Part shown: piece after piece, positions 1-10,492 of the stretch
How positions within the stretch are numbered: the first letter of the stretch is position 1
Layout: the number at the start of each line of letters is the position of its first letter
Assembly (NCBI GenBank): GCA_934045075.1
Contig: OW203723.1
Span: 19,948,035-20,012,034 of the forward strand
Reading direction: 5' to 3'
Source: Yponomeuta sedellus
Lineage: Eukaryota; Arthropoda; Insecta; Lepidoptera; Yponomeutidae
DNA length: 64,000 bases
The notes under the pieces: generated by a model
The model's input: the letters and a program-made list of their open reading frames with translations, nothing else
Databases searched by the model: none
What the model was told of the DNA's origin: nothing
Position numbers and translations under genes: made by a program

Positions 1-396
1 TCACAATTTATCGACGTAACCTACAAAATTTGTAACTTAACTAACTGTGACTAATCTGATCTGAATCAATCAATGAGTCTGTACTCGTCCAATGCTAATA
101 ATATAGTACTAAATCATAATATAGTACTAAAATTATGTTCGGCAGACAACTTTCGAGACGAACGGATATGGTATGCAGCATACCAAATCATGGACCTCTC
201 CCAAGGCACACCACTTCCCTCATCTTAAAGTTATACACGGTGATTTGAGACGGGACATTAAGTTCAGATACCTCAACCGAGCGGCAGTTTCGTGTACTGG
301 TCATAAACGAGAAGAATATCTCAAAATTTTAGGGATAGTCTCCTAAAAACGTTTTGCTGTAAGTGTAAGGGTCTCAAAAATTCACCCTGCGTCTTC
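1..396. other. no recognised feature
   Basis: Mixed-composition sequence with a short duplicated aatatagtacta (about 99-130). No ORF with a domain and no terminal repeats seen. Confidence 0.5.
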
Positions 397-570
397 TTCT
401 TCAGGCTATATTAGTCCACTGCAGGACATAGCCCTCCCCTAATGAGCGTCATATCGCCCTGTCTTCAGCTTGCCGCATCCAGCATCTGCCGACAGTTTTT
501 CGTAGATTGTCATCGCACCTGGTCAGAGGGCGGCCTACACTACGTTTGCCGAGTCGTGATCTCAAGAACA
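397..570 (-). mobile_element. RTE-type LINE 3' fragment
   Basis: The minus strand matches the last ~170 bp of the copy at 4121-4594, beginning in cgtgttcttgagatcacgac and ending gcctgaagaagaagac. It is truncated exactly where a second repeat starts, at a 35-bp palindrome (566-600). Confidence 0.7.
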
Positions 571-600
571 CGTAATAAAATTCAATTTTATTACGTGTTC
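566..600. repeat. perfect 35-bp palindrome at a repeat junction
   Basis: Arms gaacacgtaataaaatt / aattttattacgtgttc with a single central c. It lies exactly where the RTE fragment (397-570) meets the next repeat. Confidence 0.8.
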
Positions 601-785
601 TTTAATTCGCTGAATGTCTATGTAAAATGTAAGCCTCTTCTTTCGGACCGTATCGTAGTGGAGAAAAAGGCAGCGGAAAAAAAAACTCCTCTCTGGTCAT
701 CTTTTCTCTAGTCATCTTAAACTAAATACATCAATTGCCATCTATACGTATGAGAAGATTTCATGATTGCCATCAATAACTTCAG
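581..785 (+). repeat. unclassified dispersed repeat, copy 1
   Basis: It contains gtagtggagaaaaaggcagc, tcatcttttctc and ctatacgtatgagaagat. It matches 17960-18110 plus 18383-18450, and 29118-29285 in reverse. Read on the other strand it ends with an aataaa-type signal and could be a LINE 3' UTR; not identified further. Confidence 0.55.
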
Positions 786-889
786 AATAAAGAATAAGAA
801 TAAAAAGAATTTTATGGCCTCATCAATAACAACTTAAACAAAGTAAGACTTAAAATATATTATAAAATATTATAAAATAAGGCAAAAGG

Positions 890-955
890 TAGTGGCTCAG
901 CTGGTGCTGACCCGGGTCAGCCCCGGACAGCGCTGGTTTTCAGCCACTGCCTTCT
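890..955. repeat. GC-rich inverted repeat
   Basis: gtggctcagctggtgctgac and gcgctggttttcagccac are partly complementary around gacccgggtc. Isolated in AT-rich DNA; possibly a remnant of a lepidopteran repeat. Confidence 0.35.
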
Positions 956-1198
956 CCCTGAGATGTTGTACGGGAGTAATGTAAAGAGGGCTGTATCAAT
1001 TAGGTAACTAACCACTAATATAAGATCGACTAAAAACGAAACAAAACATCTGTTAAAATATGAGATAAAAAAAAAAATTCTTCTTAAATAAAAGAAGGTT
1101 ACTAAACATTTTTTTTATTAAAAAAATAATATATATGAAAAAAAAAAAGTATGTAAGTGAATGGCACTCTTATGAGAATCAGCAATGTAGTGTGTATT

Positions 1199-1200
<2 letters not shown>

Positions 1201-1266
<66 letters not shown>

Positions 1267-1336
1267 TGTGTGTGTGTGTGTGTGTGTGGGTGTGTGTGTG
1301 GTTGTGAGGGTGTGTGAGGGTGTGTGTGTGTGTGTG
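1201..1336 (+). repeat. (TG)n microsatellite
   Basis: About 136 bp of tg with a few gggtg interruptions towards the 3' end. Frames through it are low-complexity and not genes. Confidence 0.95.
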
Positions 1337-1339
1337 ACT

Positions 1340-3080
1340 TCAAATGCCAAAGCATTAGTTTATATGATTTAGTGCTACATAAGCTGGTTCATTTAGACTG
1401 AATACAAAGAAGGCAGTTCAAGATCACAAATTCCCAGCAGTATTGATCCCATTTTTTTCATGACAGCTTCCAAGGCATAGTTAGCTAGGTACGTACGTAA
1501 ATAAACTGCGATTTTGCACGACTATCAATTTGAGTGGAACACTTTTGTGAACCAATCATTATTGTCAGTAGTTACGCCACTTTTTCTGCTACATTGTAAT
1601 TGTTAACGCGTGCTAGAAATACGAAAATCGTGCCATCTAAGTGACCTCTGTTCTCTTTTAGACAATGCCCGCATTACCATTGAACTTGTCTTATTTCAGC
1701 GAAGTATTTCGAAAGGTATTCAATTCATTCTAGATACTTGAAAGGTCGCGCGAGTATTCCTTATTGATGAATTATAGTTCGCGTGTGAAAATTCTCTCCC
1801 GCTAGTGCTAAAAGTTACCAGGGTGCGAATTAGTTTCGAAATTTTCAGCCTTCTGTTCAATGATGTTTGTGAAATGTTTTTGTTTCTCAGTCAAGTAATT
1901 TCGTTAGGGTTCGTTGACATAACGTTATGTTTTTGGCGGGTCGATAGTAATTGGCAAAGTAGGTATACAATGTCACCTTTATTATGATTTTGACCCTGGC
2001 TAACATATTTGGTTGAGAAAAAGTCAAACTGCACATGGCTACGCATTTATTAGAATATAGCACGCAACGCGCGCAGGTAGTAATTATGTCACTAATATTT
2101 CAACTGAGTTTTTGTTACCCAATTTTAAATTATACCTCTCTCAGTAACAGGTATTTATTACACTTCCATTTCAAATCCAGAATTTTAATGACGTTATTTT
2201 TTTGGCTGGACACAAGATGACATGGAAAAAAGGAAAAAGGAGGGAGGGCCTACGATCAGCACTGAGACAAAAAAAAGACTAAGCAAAACAATTCTCTTCA
2301 CAAAACAATTGGGTATTTTTCAGAGTTCTTAGTAAGAACATTTAGGATATCAGTAACTTGTCTACAGTAGTAAAACTCTACTGTAGCCTTCACCCTAATT
2401 ATTACAGCTTGTAATTCTTAATACAAGGTGCGAAAGGTGATTTTGGTTTGCTTTGTGAATAAGTAGTAATTACAGCTGCCCTGTTGTTAATGCCACAGCA
2501 TGTGTAGCAATAAAGACATCCATTCTTTTGTTCGAATGCCAATATAACAATCATTGCGTTGTCAAAATCCTTTGAAGAGATCTCATAAAATGTTCCTTTG
2601 TTTCAACTGAATTGTGGTCTATTATTAGGCCTGGGACCTAATTAATTTGATTCATGTGTTAGTTTTTGTTTGGCTTTTAATTCTCAGATTACAATTTCGT
2701 AAATTTCGCAATCGAAAATTACAAATTAAAGTATGGACTGAACACCAACGTTGATTTGGACACAGTTGATTGTACGTTTCACCACTGGTTCTACTCATAA
2801 ACAAACGTTTACAAAGTGTAATCTACTACGGAAAAACGTTATATCCGCCGGATTAACTTTTTCAGAAATGTTCTGATCCGCTAACTAAATAAAAAAGATA
2901 ATAAAAATTAATATTTTCTGTCACTTAGTACCTATTCATGAAATTGCGCATTAAAACTTAATATTTCGCAAACGAATTCCTAAATAAAAACAGTTTCCTT
3001 ACATTCGCAATATTTTAAAAGCACCAATCCGACGATAACCACACTATGATGTGGGCGAGAAAAGAATGACATTCTCAATT
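1340..3080. other. unique AT-rich DNA, nothing recognised
   Basis: Short open frames only (for example 1805-1987, 2035-2220), none with a domain. No repeat shared with the rest of the window was found. Confidence 0.5.
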
Positions 3081-3084
3081 TAGA

Positions 3085-3165
3085 CAATTGGATTAACATA
3101 AAAAAAAAATGTTTATGTTACTTTCCACATAAAAAAAACTTTTGATGTTAATCCAATTTTTGTTG
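3085..3165. repeat. imperfect inverted repeat
   Basis: ttggattaacataaaaaaaa and ttttgatgttaatccaa with atgtttatgttactttcc in the middle. AT-rich, possibly a small MITE. Confidence 0.45.
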
Positions 3166-3232
3166 ACATATTTAATACTGTTATGGCGGCGTGATTAATT
3201 CCAGCTTTCTAGTACATGTGGTTTCTGTGAGA

Positions 3233-3325
3233 AGCCGCGGACAGACAGTCAGACGGACAGACGGACGAATGGGCGGACATGGCAAATGTATAAGGTTTCT
3301 CTTTTGATTACGGTACCCTAAAAAT
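3233..3325 (+). repeat. common lepidopteran gacagacggac repeat
   Basis: gacagacagtcagacggaca, cggacgaatgggcggac and tgattacggtaccctaaaaa resemble a very frequent lepidopteran interspersed repeat ending in acggaaccctaaaaa. The piece at 41848-41890 (gtacggaaccctcgggcg) is the other common end. Confidence 0.5.
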
Positions 3326-3349
3326 GGATAGTACATCATACATCATCAT

Positions 3350-4069
3350 CATCTGCACTTTATGTCGCCACCGAGGGGCAGGGGTGTCCAGTGGCGTAAC
3401 TAGGGTGTGGCAGGTAGGGCACGTGCCCTGGGCGCTATTCAAAGGGGGGCGCGCAATTCGCAAATTATTATAAAAAAAATAGTAAACCAACTAAGTTACA
3501 TACATGAGATCTTTGTAAGTAGACTATATAGACTGTACCTATAGATTAAAGGTCAGTCATTATCCCTGCCTGTGCCTACGAGTCGAATTGGCATTTTTAT
3601 CTATAGACTAATTCGATTAAAACAGAATATATAAATATAAATGTTTTGTAAGCTTTATGGCTGTTTTATTTAGTGTATCTGTTTATTTTACATTTTGTTA
3701 ACTTACGAAGGGGCGCAACTTTGATGCCTTGCCCTAGGCGCCGTATCCGATCGGTACGCCACTGGGGGTGTCTTCCCTGAGGATGGTATAAGCCGTACTC
3801 CAGCTCGGAGGCCGCGTCCGGATTTGTGGAGGCTTGCAAGAATAGTAGCTGGTCTTACTGTGAGAAGTTTTTAGGCCACCCTAAGGCCTCTGACTTGGCT
3901 CAACGACTGTCAACGACCGACGGCAGCCGGCACCAACTGCTTAAGGTGCTTAAGGTTGCGAAGCACGGAACCGCTCGAAAAAATGGCACTGGCGGTAGAA
4001 CACACCCTTTGTTGCTTAACCTTCGTGATCGTTTAAGATCATTTAGGCAGCCGGGGCTACGAGCGGTAT
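3350..4069 (-). mobile_element. 5S-derived SINE, older subfamily, split by a hAT MITE
   Basis: Minus-strand copy with tail at 3350-3388 plus 3773-3830 and head near 4069. The head reads cgatcacgaaggttaagcaa, closer to true 5S rRNA than the main subfamily. The hAT element at 3389-3764 interrupts it. Relative: 30975-31291. Confidence 0.7.
3389..3764 (+). mobile_element. hAT-type MITE with perfect 8-bp duplication
   Basis: Termini CAGTGGCGTAACTAGGG and ccgatcggTACGCCACTG form an inverted repeat starting CAGTGGCGTA. The duplication ggggtgtc lies at 3381-3388 and 3765-3772. It is 376 bp, with no transposase, and is inserted into an old 5S-SINE. The terminal and target pattern fits hAT. Confidence 0.8.
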
Positions 4070-4120
4070 AAAACATAATACAGAAAAAGTAATAAGGTAA
4101 GTTCTCACTTCTCGTCATCC

Positions 4121-4594
4121 ACACCGCAATGTTTGAAAACGAAAGTTTTCAATCAGTGCGTCCTACCTGTGATGACTTACAGAGCCGAGACATGGACACA
4201 CACGAAAGGGCTGGTCCACCAGTTCAAAGTCGCTCAGCGAGCTATGGAGAGAGCTATGCTCGAAGTTCCTCTGAAGGATAGGATTCGTAACGTATGCATC
4301 CGACAGGGAACCAAAGTTATCGACATAGCTCAGAGAATTAGCGAGCTGAAGTGGCAGTGGGCTGGCCATAACTCGCGAAGAACCGACAACCGCTGGAGTA
4401 AACGTGTTGAGTGGAGACCGCGACTCGGCAAACGTAGTGTAGGATGCCCTCCGACCAGGTGGGATGACGATCTGCGAAAAGCTGCCGGCAGATGCTGGAT
4501 GCGGCGAGCTGAAGACAGGGCGCTATGGCGCTCATTAGGGGAGGGCTATGTCCGGCAGTGGACTACATAATATATAGCCTGAAGAAGAAGAAGA
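4121..4594 (+). mobile_element. RTE-type LINE, 3' end, longest copy
   Basis: An open frame (4133-4570, continuing back to about 4121) encodes the RT C-terminus: CVLPVMTYRAETW, FKVAQRAMERAML, DIAQRISELKWQWAGH, RWDDDLRKAAG, WRSLGEGYV. This tail is typical of the endonuclease-reverse transcriptase of lepidopteran RTE LINEs. A 3' end follows directly (ggctatgtccggcagtgg, then gcctgaagaagaagaagaa). The element is 5'-truncated but its frame is unbroken, so it is younger than the other RTE pieces here. Confidence 0.8.
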
Positions 4595-4974
4595 ATTAAG
4601 TAAGTCCTCAGGAGAAATGAGGCATAATATGCTTAGTCGCATAGTCGTTGCATGTACACCCGCCCGTTTTTATCTCTGCTCGATCTGTCACGATTAGCTA
4701 TTTATTTAACTTTCACAGACAGCGAATAATGACCAGTTTCTGAATTGTGAATTTCGCTAAGTAAATACTTAAAACTGGATAACTTAAAAGCCGCGGTTAT
4801 GTAATCAGTAAATAAAAATATTAAAATATTCGAGACTACTACCATTGAGTAAGTATACACGTACAATAAAAAACAGAGCTGAGAAATCTTGTGTCATCAT
4901 TATCAGCTCTTTGACGCGCACTGCAGGACATAGGGCCAATTACTGAATTGTGAAATCGCTAAACAACTAATTAA

Positions 4975-5160
4975 CTGTAGTATTTCTTAATGATCCGCGA
5001 TACTCATACATAGTTATATATATAACGGGTCAAATCGAGATTATTTATTAGGTAAAACGTAATTACCACGACCACGGCAACTGTAACGCTGCCAAAACCG
5101 AATAAACCTACCTAATAAATAATCGCGATTTGACCCATTTAATATATAATTAACTGTAGT
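4975..5160 (+). mobile_element. second Penelope-like (or similar fold-back) subfamily, terminal copy
   Basis: Inverted arms (acgggtcaaatcgagatta / taatcgcgatttgaccca) surround a centre with the same ccacggcaactgtaacgctg core as the copy at 55013-55432. The architecture resembles the Penelope-like ends, but the sequence is a distinct family. Assignment to Penelope is by structure only. Confidence 0.45.
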
Positions 5161-5549
5161 ACTGTCTCTTCATATTTCTCAGCAAAGAGCGTGGCAGAGC
5201 GTGACTTAAGTAAGAAATTCTCAATTCAAAAACCGGCCACTAAGGTATATTTATATTAGAGAGAGGAGTTTATCTGTTATAGAAGTGCGATTCCATGACA
5301 TAATTGAACTGTTACAGGCGTTACAAAAGCCGTGGCGAGACTAAAAGCGAGACTGAAAAATAAAGATAACAATCTTCAAGCGTCAATGAGTCGATTACAT
5401 CAATTGTTTCGGCGTTATTAGATTACGGTTTACGTAAAATTACGTTTCGAAGTATTCGGGCTTCTTCCAATAAGAAGCGGTCAAGAATGAAGGCTGTCAG
5501 GCTCTTGTATATTTTGTATGGAATCAGGCGTTACTTTGCGGAAATCCAT

Positions 5550-5598
5550 CTTCTTCTTCTTCAGGCTTCAGGCTCCCCTAATGAGCACCATAGCGCAA
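5550..5598 (-). mobile_element. 49-bp micro-insertion of an RTE-like tail with target duplication
   Basis: The minus strand reads gcgctatggtgctcattagg then gcctgaagaagaagaag, i.e. only the last bases of the RTE/RTE-tailed SINE family. The 10-bp ggaaatccat flanks it on both sides (5540-5549, 5599-5608). It is an extreme 5' truncation with a perfect duplication. Confidence 0.6.
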
Positions 5599-5984
5599 GG
5601 AAATCCATTATACCATTAAAATGTCAAAATTACTTTGCCGAATTCCGCCAAAAATCCCACAAGCACCATGTATATTTATATCTTGTATATTAGAAGGAAA
5701 GAACAATATTTATTGGAACAAATTAATATATCACGGAAAAGAAAAGGCGTAACACATAGTAACCCACTTACCCAATTGTTTCTGGTACATTAAACATTTG
5801 TAAAACCCAAATAACTAATATAGGTCGCGCGTCGAATTGAAAACGTCCACCTTTTTTGAAGTCGCCAAAAAATATTTGAAAACAAAGTACAATACAAAAA
5901 ATTTTACATTTGTCCGAAAAAAATATATCCACAGATCTCGTTATAGCAAAATTATTACAATAAAATAATATGTCATTTTATAAT

Positions 5985-6075
5985 ATGATAAGGCCGCCAT
6001 TGCGCTATGTGTATTTGTAATTATTTTGTATTTGTTGTTTTTCCAGTGTACAATAAAGAATATTCTTATCTTATC
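5985..6075 (+). mobile_element. LINE 3'-UTR tail
   Basis: gataaggccgccattgcgct, gtgtacaataaagaatattc, ttatcttatc. Same tail family as 36405. Confidence 0.55.
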
Positions 6076-6454
6076 TTTTTGTCAAAACAACCATTTGTTA
6101 ATCTGGTGCTAAGAGTTGTCTGTTGACTAAAGTGCACACATAAAAAAACAGCTGGCAGCTGTTAATAGTATCAGACTGCAGGAGCAGTACACTAACGACT
6201 AACAATATTTACCAGACTGGTCCAGAAACTGGGGGTGAAAATAAGGAGGTGCCTCTTAATTTGACGAAGTGATATCATAGTTACTACCTTAAATTGAGCC
6301 TTATGACATTGAAATAAAGTCTAAAACCAAAAAAAGGAGGTGGTATATTATAGCGGCAACGCAACTGCACGGCTCTAACTCAGCAATTAACTTTTCATTC
6401 AAATTTATAACATAAAATAAGAACATTTTTTATTGTGCATATGGAAAAAATAAA

Positions 6455-6530
6455 ATTTACAAAGATACAGTACAATTGACGGCCTTATTGCCTATTGCAA
6501 TTTCTTCCAGACAACCTACGGTGGCGAGTG
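6455..6530 (-). mobile_element. LINE 3'-UTR tail
   Basis: acagtacaattgacggcctt, attgcctattgcaatttctt, ccagacaacc; inverse orientation. Confidence 0.55.
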
Positions 6531-6825
6531 GCTGTTAAGGAAGTGAGACGGGTAGTTGGTGCAAGTATGAATACTGATTAGGCTAGTTGACTGAATTTGG
6601 GAAATGATTTTATAACGTACTTTTAAGTGTATTATACAACAAATATGTGTTTTTTTAAATAAAACTTAACATATTCAATAAGTATTTTGAATCTAAAAAA
6701 ATCAATTTAAATTTTCCACAAAAACGCTCAAGACTGTCATGGCGTCTTGAGTGACGTCACGAGGTGGTGTACGAACACTGTTTCAGTAGGCGATTGTTAG
6801 TTTTCTGCTGTTATTTCAATTAAAT

Positions 6826-7035
6826 ATGTCTTTCTCGTATTGCAAAAGCGTCATGGTGCCACAGTGTGAAAGCACAAGAGTAAAACACCAAATAAATTAT
6901 TTATATATGTCCCACACAAGCAAGAAATACGAAAAAAGTGGTTAACACTTGCAAGAAAGAGCGATCTCCATTGTTCATCGACAAATTGAAGAATATATTT
7001 TTGTGAAGATCATTTTGCTGTAACTATGACTTCGT
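6826..7035 (+). pseudogene. THAP zinc-finger-like domain, degraded
   Basis: From ATG 6826 the frame reads MSFSYCKSVMVPQCES. After a one-base shift near 6885 it reads TPNKLFIYVPHKQEIRKKW, LTLARKSDLHC, then a stop, then YFCEDHF. The order VPxC ... P ... W ... CxxHF is that of a C2CH THAP DNA-binding domain; the first zinc Cys appears lost or displaced. THAP domains occur in host regulators and in P-element/Kolobok-type transposases. No downstream transposase was recognised, so the origin is open. Confidence 0.55.
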
Positions 7036-7604
7036 GATTTAATAGTGAAATAAATCTGATTAAAAAACTGAAATATTACGCTTTATAATAATATTATAAT
7101 TAATATTTTAACACTTGTTTATACTTCAATTGAAGTTTTAATACGAGTATTACGGAATTTCGATGAGCAAAAGTCACTATTTGATGCAAAAAATCTACCA
7201 AGCATTACGGGGTCAATTCTGGGCAAATTATTGCCATTAGCTTTGCTAAAACGTGTTTCCATCTTGCCTAATATGTTTCACTAAATAACTTTCAATACCT
7301 CTGCGTTTCTTAATAAAATAATAACAGTTGTACATATCAAAAACGAAAATAATCATCAACTAAACACAATACTAAAATGTCAGCAACAACGATGCTCGCC
7401 ACGACGTGACGTGGCACGCTCTGATTGGTGTTCACTGTTTCGTGACTTAATGACAAAGTTTTTCGAATTTATTTTCAGAAAATAATAATAATCTTTATAT
7501 TTTATCATAAATAGCTTTATTTTTTCCCATCTGAATATCATAATAGTATTTAAAGACTTTCTTCCATCCGATTTATTCTTAGTGGACACAAGCCTATTTT
7601 TAGA

Positions 7605-7720
7605 CTGGCTGGAAGAAATTTCTGTGGAATTAGGTCCGCCTTTGCACGTAATTTTATCATATTATATGCTACTGTTTTTAGGATGTTTACGTTTTTTTTG
7701 CAATAAATTGTAACAAAGAA
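7605..7720 (+). mobile_element. LINE 3'-UTR tail (second subfamily)
   Basis: tggctggaagaaatttctgt, ggtccgcctttgcacg, gcaataaattgtaacaa. Similar pieces are at 48145-48260, 60548-60650 (minus) and 63961-64000. Confidence 0.5.
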
Positions 7721-8620
7721 ATAAGAGAGGACAAGAGGAAAAACATACTACAAATGAACATAACACCTTCTTCTTTTAACAGTCGGTTGACTTATCTTAA
7801 TAAAAGTAAATCGAAGTCCTTCGCACTTCCATGTACTTCCTAAGTACTTCGAACACACGAGTCCTCGAATAGGGGCAATGGTTCTACCAATACTCTACCA
7901 ATGCTCGCAAACTGTACCTTATTAAAATTAAGATAAAATTTCCTCAACCAAAAGTAACCTTAGTAGGCATTACAAATACAGCCTTTCAAAAGATACGAAT
8001 TTATTAGTACCGAATTGCATTACTTTTCAACTATTGCAGTAAAATAGGAGAAGTAATAACAATAGAAGGTTTACTTGTAAGAATACATTCATAACCTCAC
8101 GCAAGTAGTATTGCAAGTTGTTCATTGCACTCATGGGATCTTTAGTAGGTACAAGTACCAACTTATACGAGTATATTATACTTAAGGCGCTTTGGTGCGC
8201 GAACTAGCACCAAAAATGGAATAAAAGTCATAACTTGTTTTTAATATCTGTGATAACTATTTTTATGGATGTAGCATTAATTTCCTAGGACTTTAATCTT
8301 AAAGAATAAAAAAGTTATTGCAGTTGTAGTTTTTTTTATTACAGCGACAGCGATGATAATTCGAAGATTCATTTCATCGAAAGTCGGTAAGAGTGTTGAA
8401 TTTCATCGTTGTCTAGGATATCTCTGGGTCTTCTGTGGGGTTTTAATTACTATCTCAGTGGTAAACCGGAGTCCATAAATGGTATTTCCGTTGTCCAAGT
8501 ACCCATATAGCGCCGGAACATTATTGGAATCTTAGAATTGATGTAATATTGCCGCTTGTTATATTAAAGGCACACATTGAGCATGGTAGGAGTTCAAAGA
8601 AGAACCGAAACACGAAAAAT
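7720..8620. other. no recognised feature
   Basis: AT-rich with cytidine-poor runs. The segment 8230-8300 (taatatctgtgataactatt) is echoed at 37135-37160, so part may be an old repeat. Confidence 0.4.
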
Positions 8621-8822
8621 ATTTTCTAAGGTTACCACGAGCAGTAGACATCATTAAAACTGTTTTTATACGGATTTATACTCGTTTATTACATTTTTTA
8701 CAATTTTCCAACGTTTCGGCACTTTTTCACGGCACCTGAAAAAGTGCCGAAACGTTGGAAAATTGTAAAAATGTAATAAACGAGCATAAATCCGTATAAA
8801 AACAGTTTTAATTACGAAAAAT
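8621..8822 (+). mobile_element. Penelope-like terminal fold-back copy
   Basis: This is a near-perfect palindrome of ~80-bp arms (for example ccaacgtttcggcac and gtgccgaaacgttgg) around a very short centre. The outer parts match the ends of the Penelope-like copy at 21696-22160. Only the inverted termini are retained; no ORF. Confidence 0.7.
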
Positions 8823-9159
8823 ATTGTTCATACACCGATTATAAAATGTAGCACACACTTGTGGTTGAGTGGACTGTATTTTGTAACCTAATGATTGATC
8901 AAAATCGAGATTTACTATTTTTAAGACTATATTATAAAGTCAGATAAGCCGCACAAACTCAGTGTCCAATAGTCACTACATAACAATGTAACCCAATGTT
9001 GCCACAATAAAAACCTGGTAAAAATAATGTATGTCGCGAACAGTATATTATTATTTGATTTAGACCAAATGAATGTACTAGGCCTTTTGTCGGAAGAGTC
9101 CGACCAGGGGGTGAGTTTCTAAAATGCATAGTTGTTCAATAGAGTCATATTAGTCCGGT

Positions 9160-9430
9160 GCTGTGCGGTTGCTGTGTGGTGTCGGCCTAGAGAATAACAC
9201 CAACCCAAATTCTTCCCGCGGGTGTCGTAAAAGGCGACTAAGGGACACAAACCGGGGGGTCGGCAGCAGAGCCCCCTTCAATACAATTCCACCATACTAC
9301 GATCCCCAACCCGCATGCCCAGCGTGGGGATTATGGGCATTACCCCCCAATGATGGCACAACCTTGCGCTATGGCGCTCTTTAGGGAAGGGCTATGTCCA
9401 GCAGTGGACTAATATAGCCAGTAGAAGAAG
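9160..9430 (+). mobile_element. SINE-like retroposon with RTE-derived tail, full length with 13-bp duplication
   Basis: The body begins gctgtgcggttgctgtgtgg and contains ggtgtcggcctagagaat, cgcgggtgtcgtaaaaggcg, acacaaaccgggggg and gcccagcgtggggattatgg. The last ~65 bp (gcgctatggcgct ... ggctatgtccagcagtgg ... agaagaag) are the RTE LINE 3' end. A perfect duplication atattagtccggt lies at 9147-9159 and 9431-9443, giving a 271-bp unit. There is no ORF of substance and no clear tRNA head, so it is a non-autonomous retroposon presumably mobilised by the RTE machinery. Confidence 0.75.
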
Positions 9431-9599
9431 ATATTAGTCCGGTAATGGTCGTTTCATTCACACTATCGCTAGTCTGGTAACCAATCGCACTGCAATGGTA
9501 TAACCCGTGCTACTTAACTCGGCACCTTACGCGATTCGATCTTCTTCGCGTGAGATGTCTATTTAACTTGCCCGAGTTATAACCCTGGAACGACATTGT

Positions 9600-9850
9600 A
9601 CAGTCTTGTAGTTTAGTTTTAGATCTAGTTTTAGAATATACCTAGGCTACTATCGGATAGAATCTGATATATTATTCGTGTAATAGAAATATCGGAACTA
9701 ATATGACACTTAAATTTAAATAACTTTTCAATAGTGACCAAAAGTTTTATACAGAGCAGGAAGTACAGTATTACACTCGTGTGCTTTCGGCGAAAACCGA
9801 AGCCAACTCTAGAGCCCGAGGTATATTCTAAAAGCTAGCAGACTGTACTG
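9600..9850 (+). repeat. unclassified dispersed repeat, copy without SINE
   Basis: tagaatatacctaggctact, atcggatagaatctgatata, acagagcaggaagtacagta and agagcccgaggtatattcta recur at 38955-39345. It provides the empty site for the SINE at 39032-39204. Confidence 0.65.
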
Positions 9851-9929
9851 CTATTGCTCTTTGTAGACTACCAAATTGAGGCAAGTAATAACCATGGTCG
9901 TGCTTATATCATTCTATTGAAAAGATGTT

Positions 9930-10262
9930 TAAGTATTCAAGGGTTTGGTTTCGCTCTGATTCGTAGAGGTTACACTATTTTTTATTTTTAATGCACTAAC
10001 CCGTGCTAAGGAACAAATTTAAAAACTGTACCTGTACGTAATACAGAGAATATTGTAAAGAGGTTCGAAATTTCACTGATGCCGTGAGTCGCCCATTGGC
10101 TCAATTGGTAGAGCGCTGGTACGGATAGCCAGAGGTTGCGGGTTCGAATCCCGGCATGGGTGAAATTTTTAGCCTCTAAATAGGTTTTTAAATTCGTAGA
10201 GGTTAGTCATGGTGAGTATAGACGGAGCTCGCGCCGTCCGTTGCTCGTTTCTGACTCTTTCT
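9930..10262 (+). mobile_element. TIR MITE remnant carrying a SINE insertion
   Basis: ggtttcgctctgattcgtag (left of the SINE) and tcatggtgagtatagacgga, gctcgcgccgtccgttgctc (right) match the centre of the MITE at 45918-46102. The SINE at 9973-10191 splits it. The outer arms are not recognisable. Confidence 0.6.
9973..10191 (+). mobile_element. tRNA-headed SINE (family A), inverted body with 14-bp duplication
   Basis: A perfect attcgtagaggtta duplication flanks the copy (9959-9972, 10192-10205). The tRNA-like core is at 10091-10161 (ggctcaattggtagagcgc, ggttcgaatcccggc). The element's own 3' tail (complement of ttagcacgggttagtgca) lies at the left end, inverted relative to the body. This is the arrangement expected from twin priming. 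The anticodon loop has C where tRNAs have U33, so it is not a tRNA gene. Confidence 0.8.
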
Positions 10263-10303
10263 CTGTGTAGTACTGACGAATGTTTAGTTCAAAAATATGT
10301 ATA

Positions 10304-10492
10304 TCTTTATAATATAAAAATTAATCTCCGAATGTGTTGGTAAGCGCAAATCTCGAGAGCAGCTGAACAGATTTCGCTGATTCTTTTTTTAGAATATTCC
10401 TTGAAGTACGACGATGGTTCTTGCGGAGAGAAAAATTGAAAAAAAATAAAGAATCGACTGTTAGGCGATACGAAGTTCGCTGGGTCAGCTAG
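10304..10492 (+). mobile_element. non-autonomous Helitron
   Basis: It begins TCTTTATAATATAAAAATTA after an A and ends cagCTAG before a T, the Helitron 5' TC / 3' CTRR pattern at an A-T target. The internal sequence gttggtaagcgcaaatctcg and the 3' part gcgatacgaagttcgctggg match 12249-12436. No ORF; 189 bp. Confidence 0.8.

Noticed and set aside
1135..1372. Cys/Val-repeat proteins
   Set aside because: Translations of the (TG)n microsatellite.
10091..10161. Functional tRNA gene
   Set aside because: A and B boxes are good and a cloverleaf can be drawn, but the anticodon loop lacks U33 and the same sequence recurs in many SINE copies with target duplications.
9973..10191. Family A as a DNA transposon with terminal inverted repeats
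   Set aside because: The inverted tails occur only in some copies, and 12-14-bp duplications fit retroposition with 5' inversion better.
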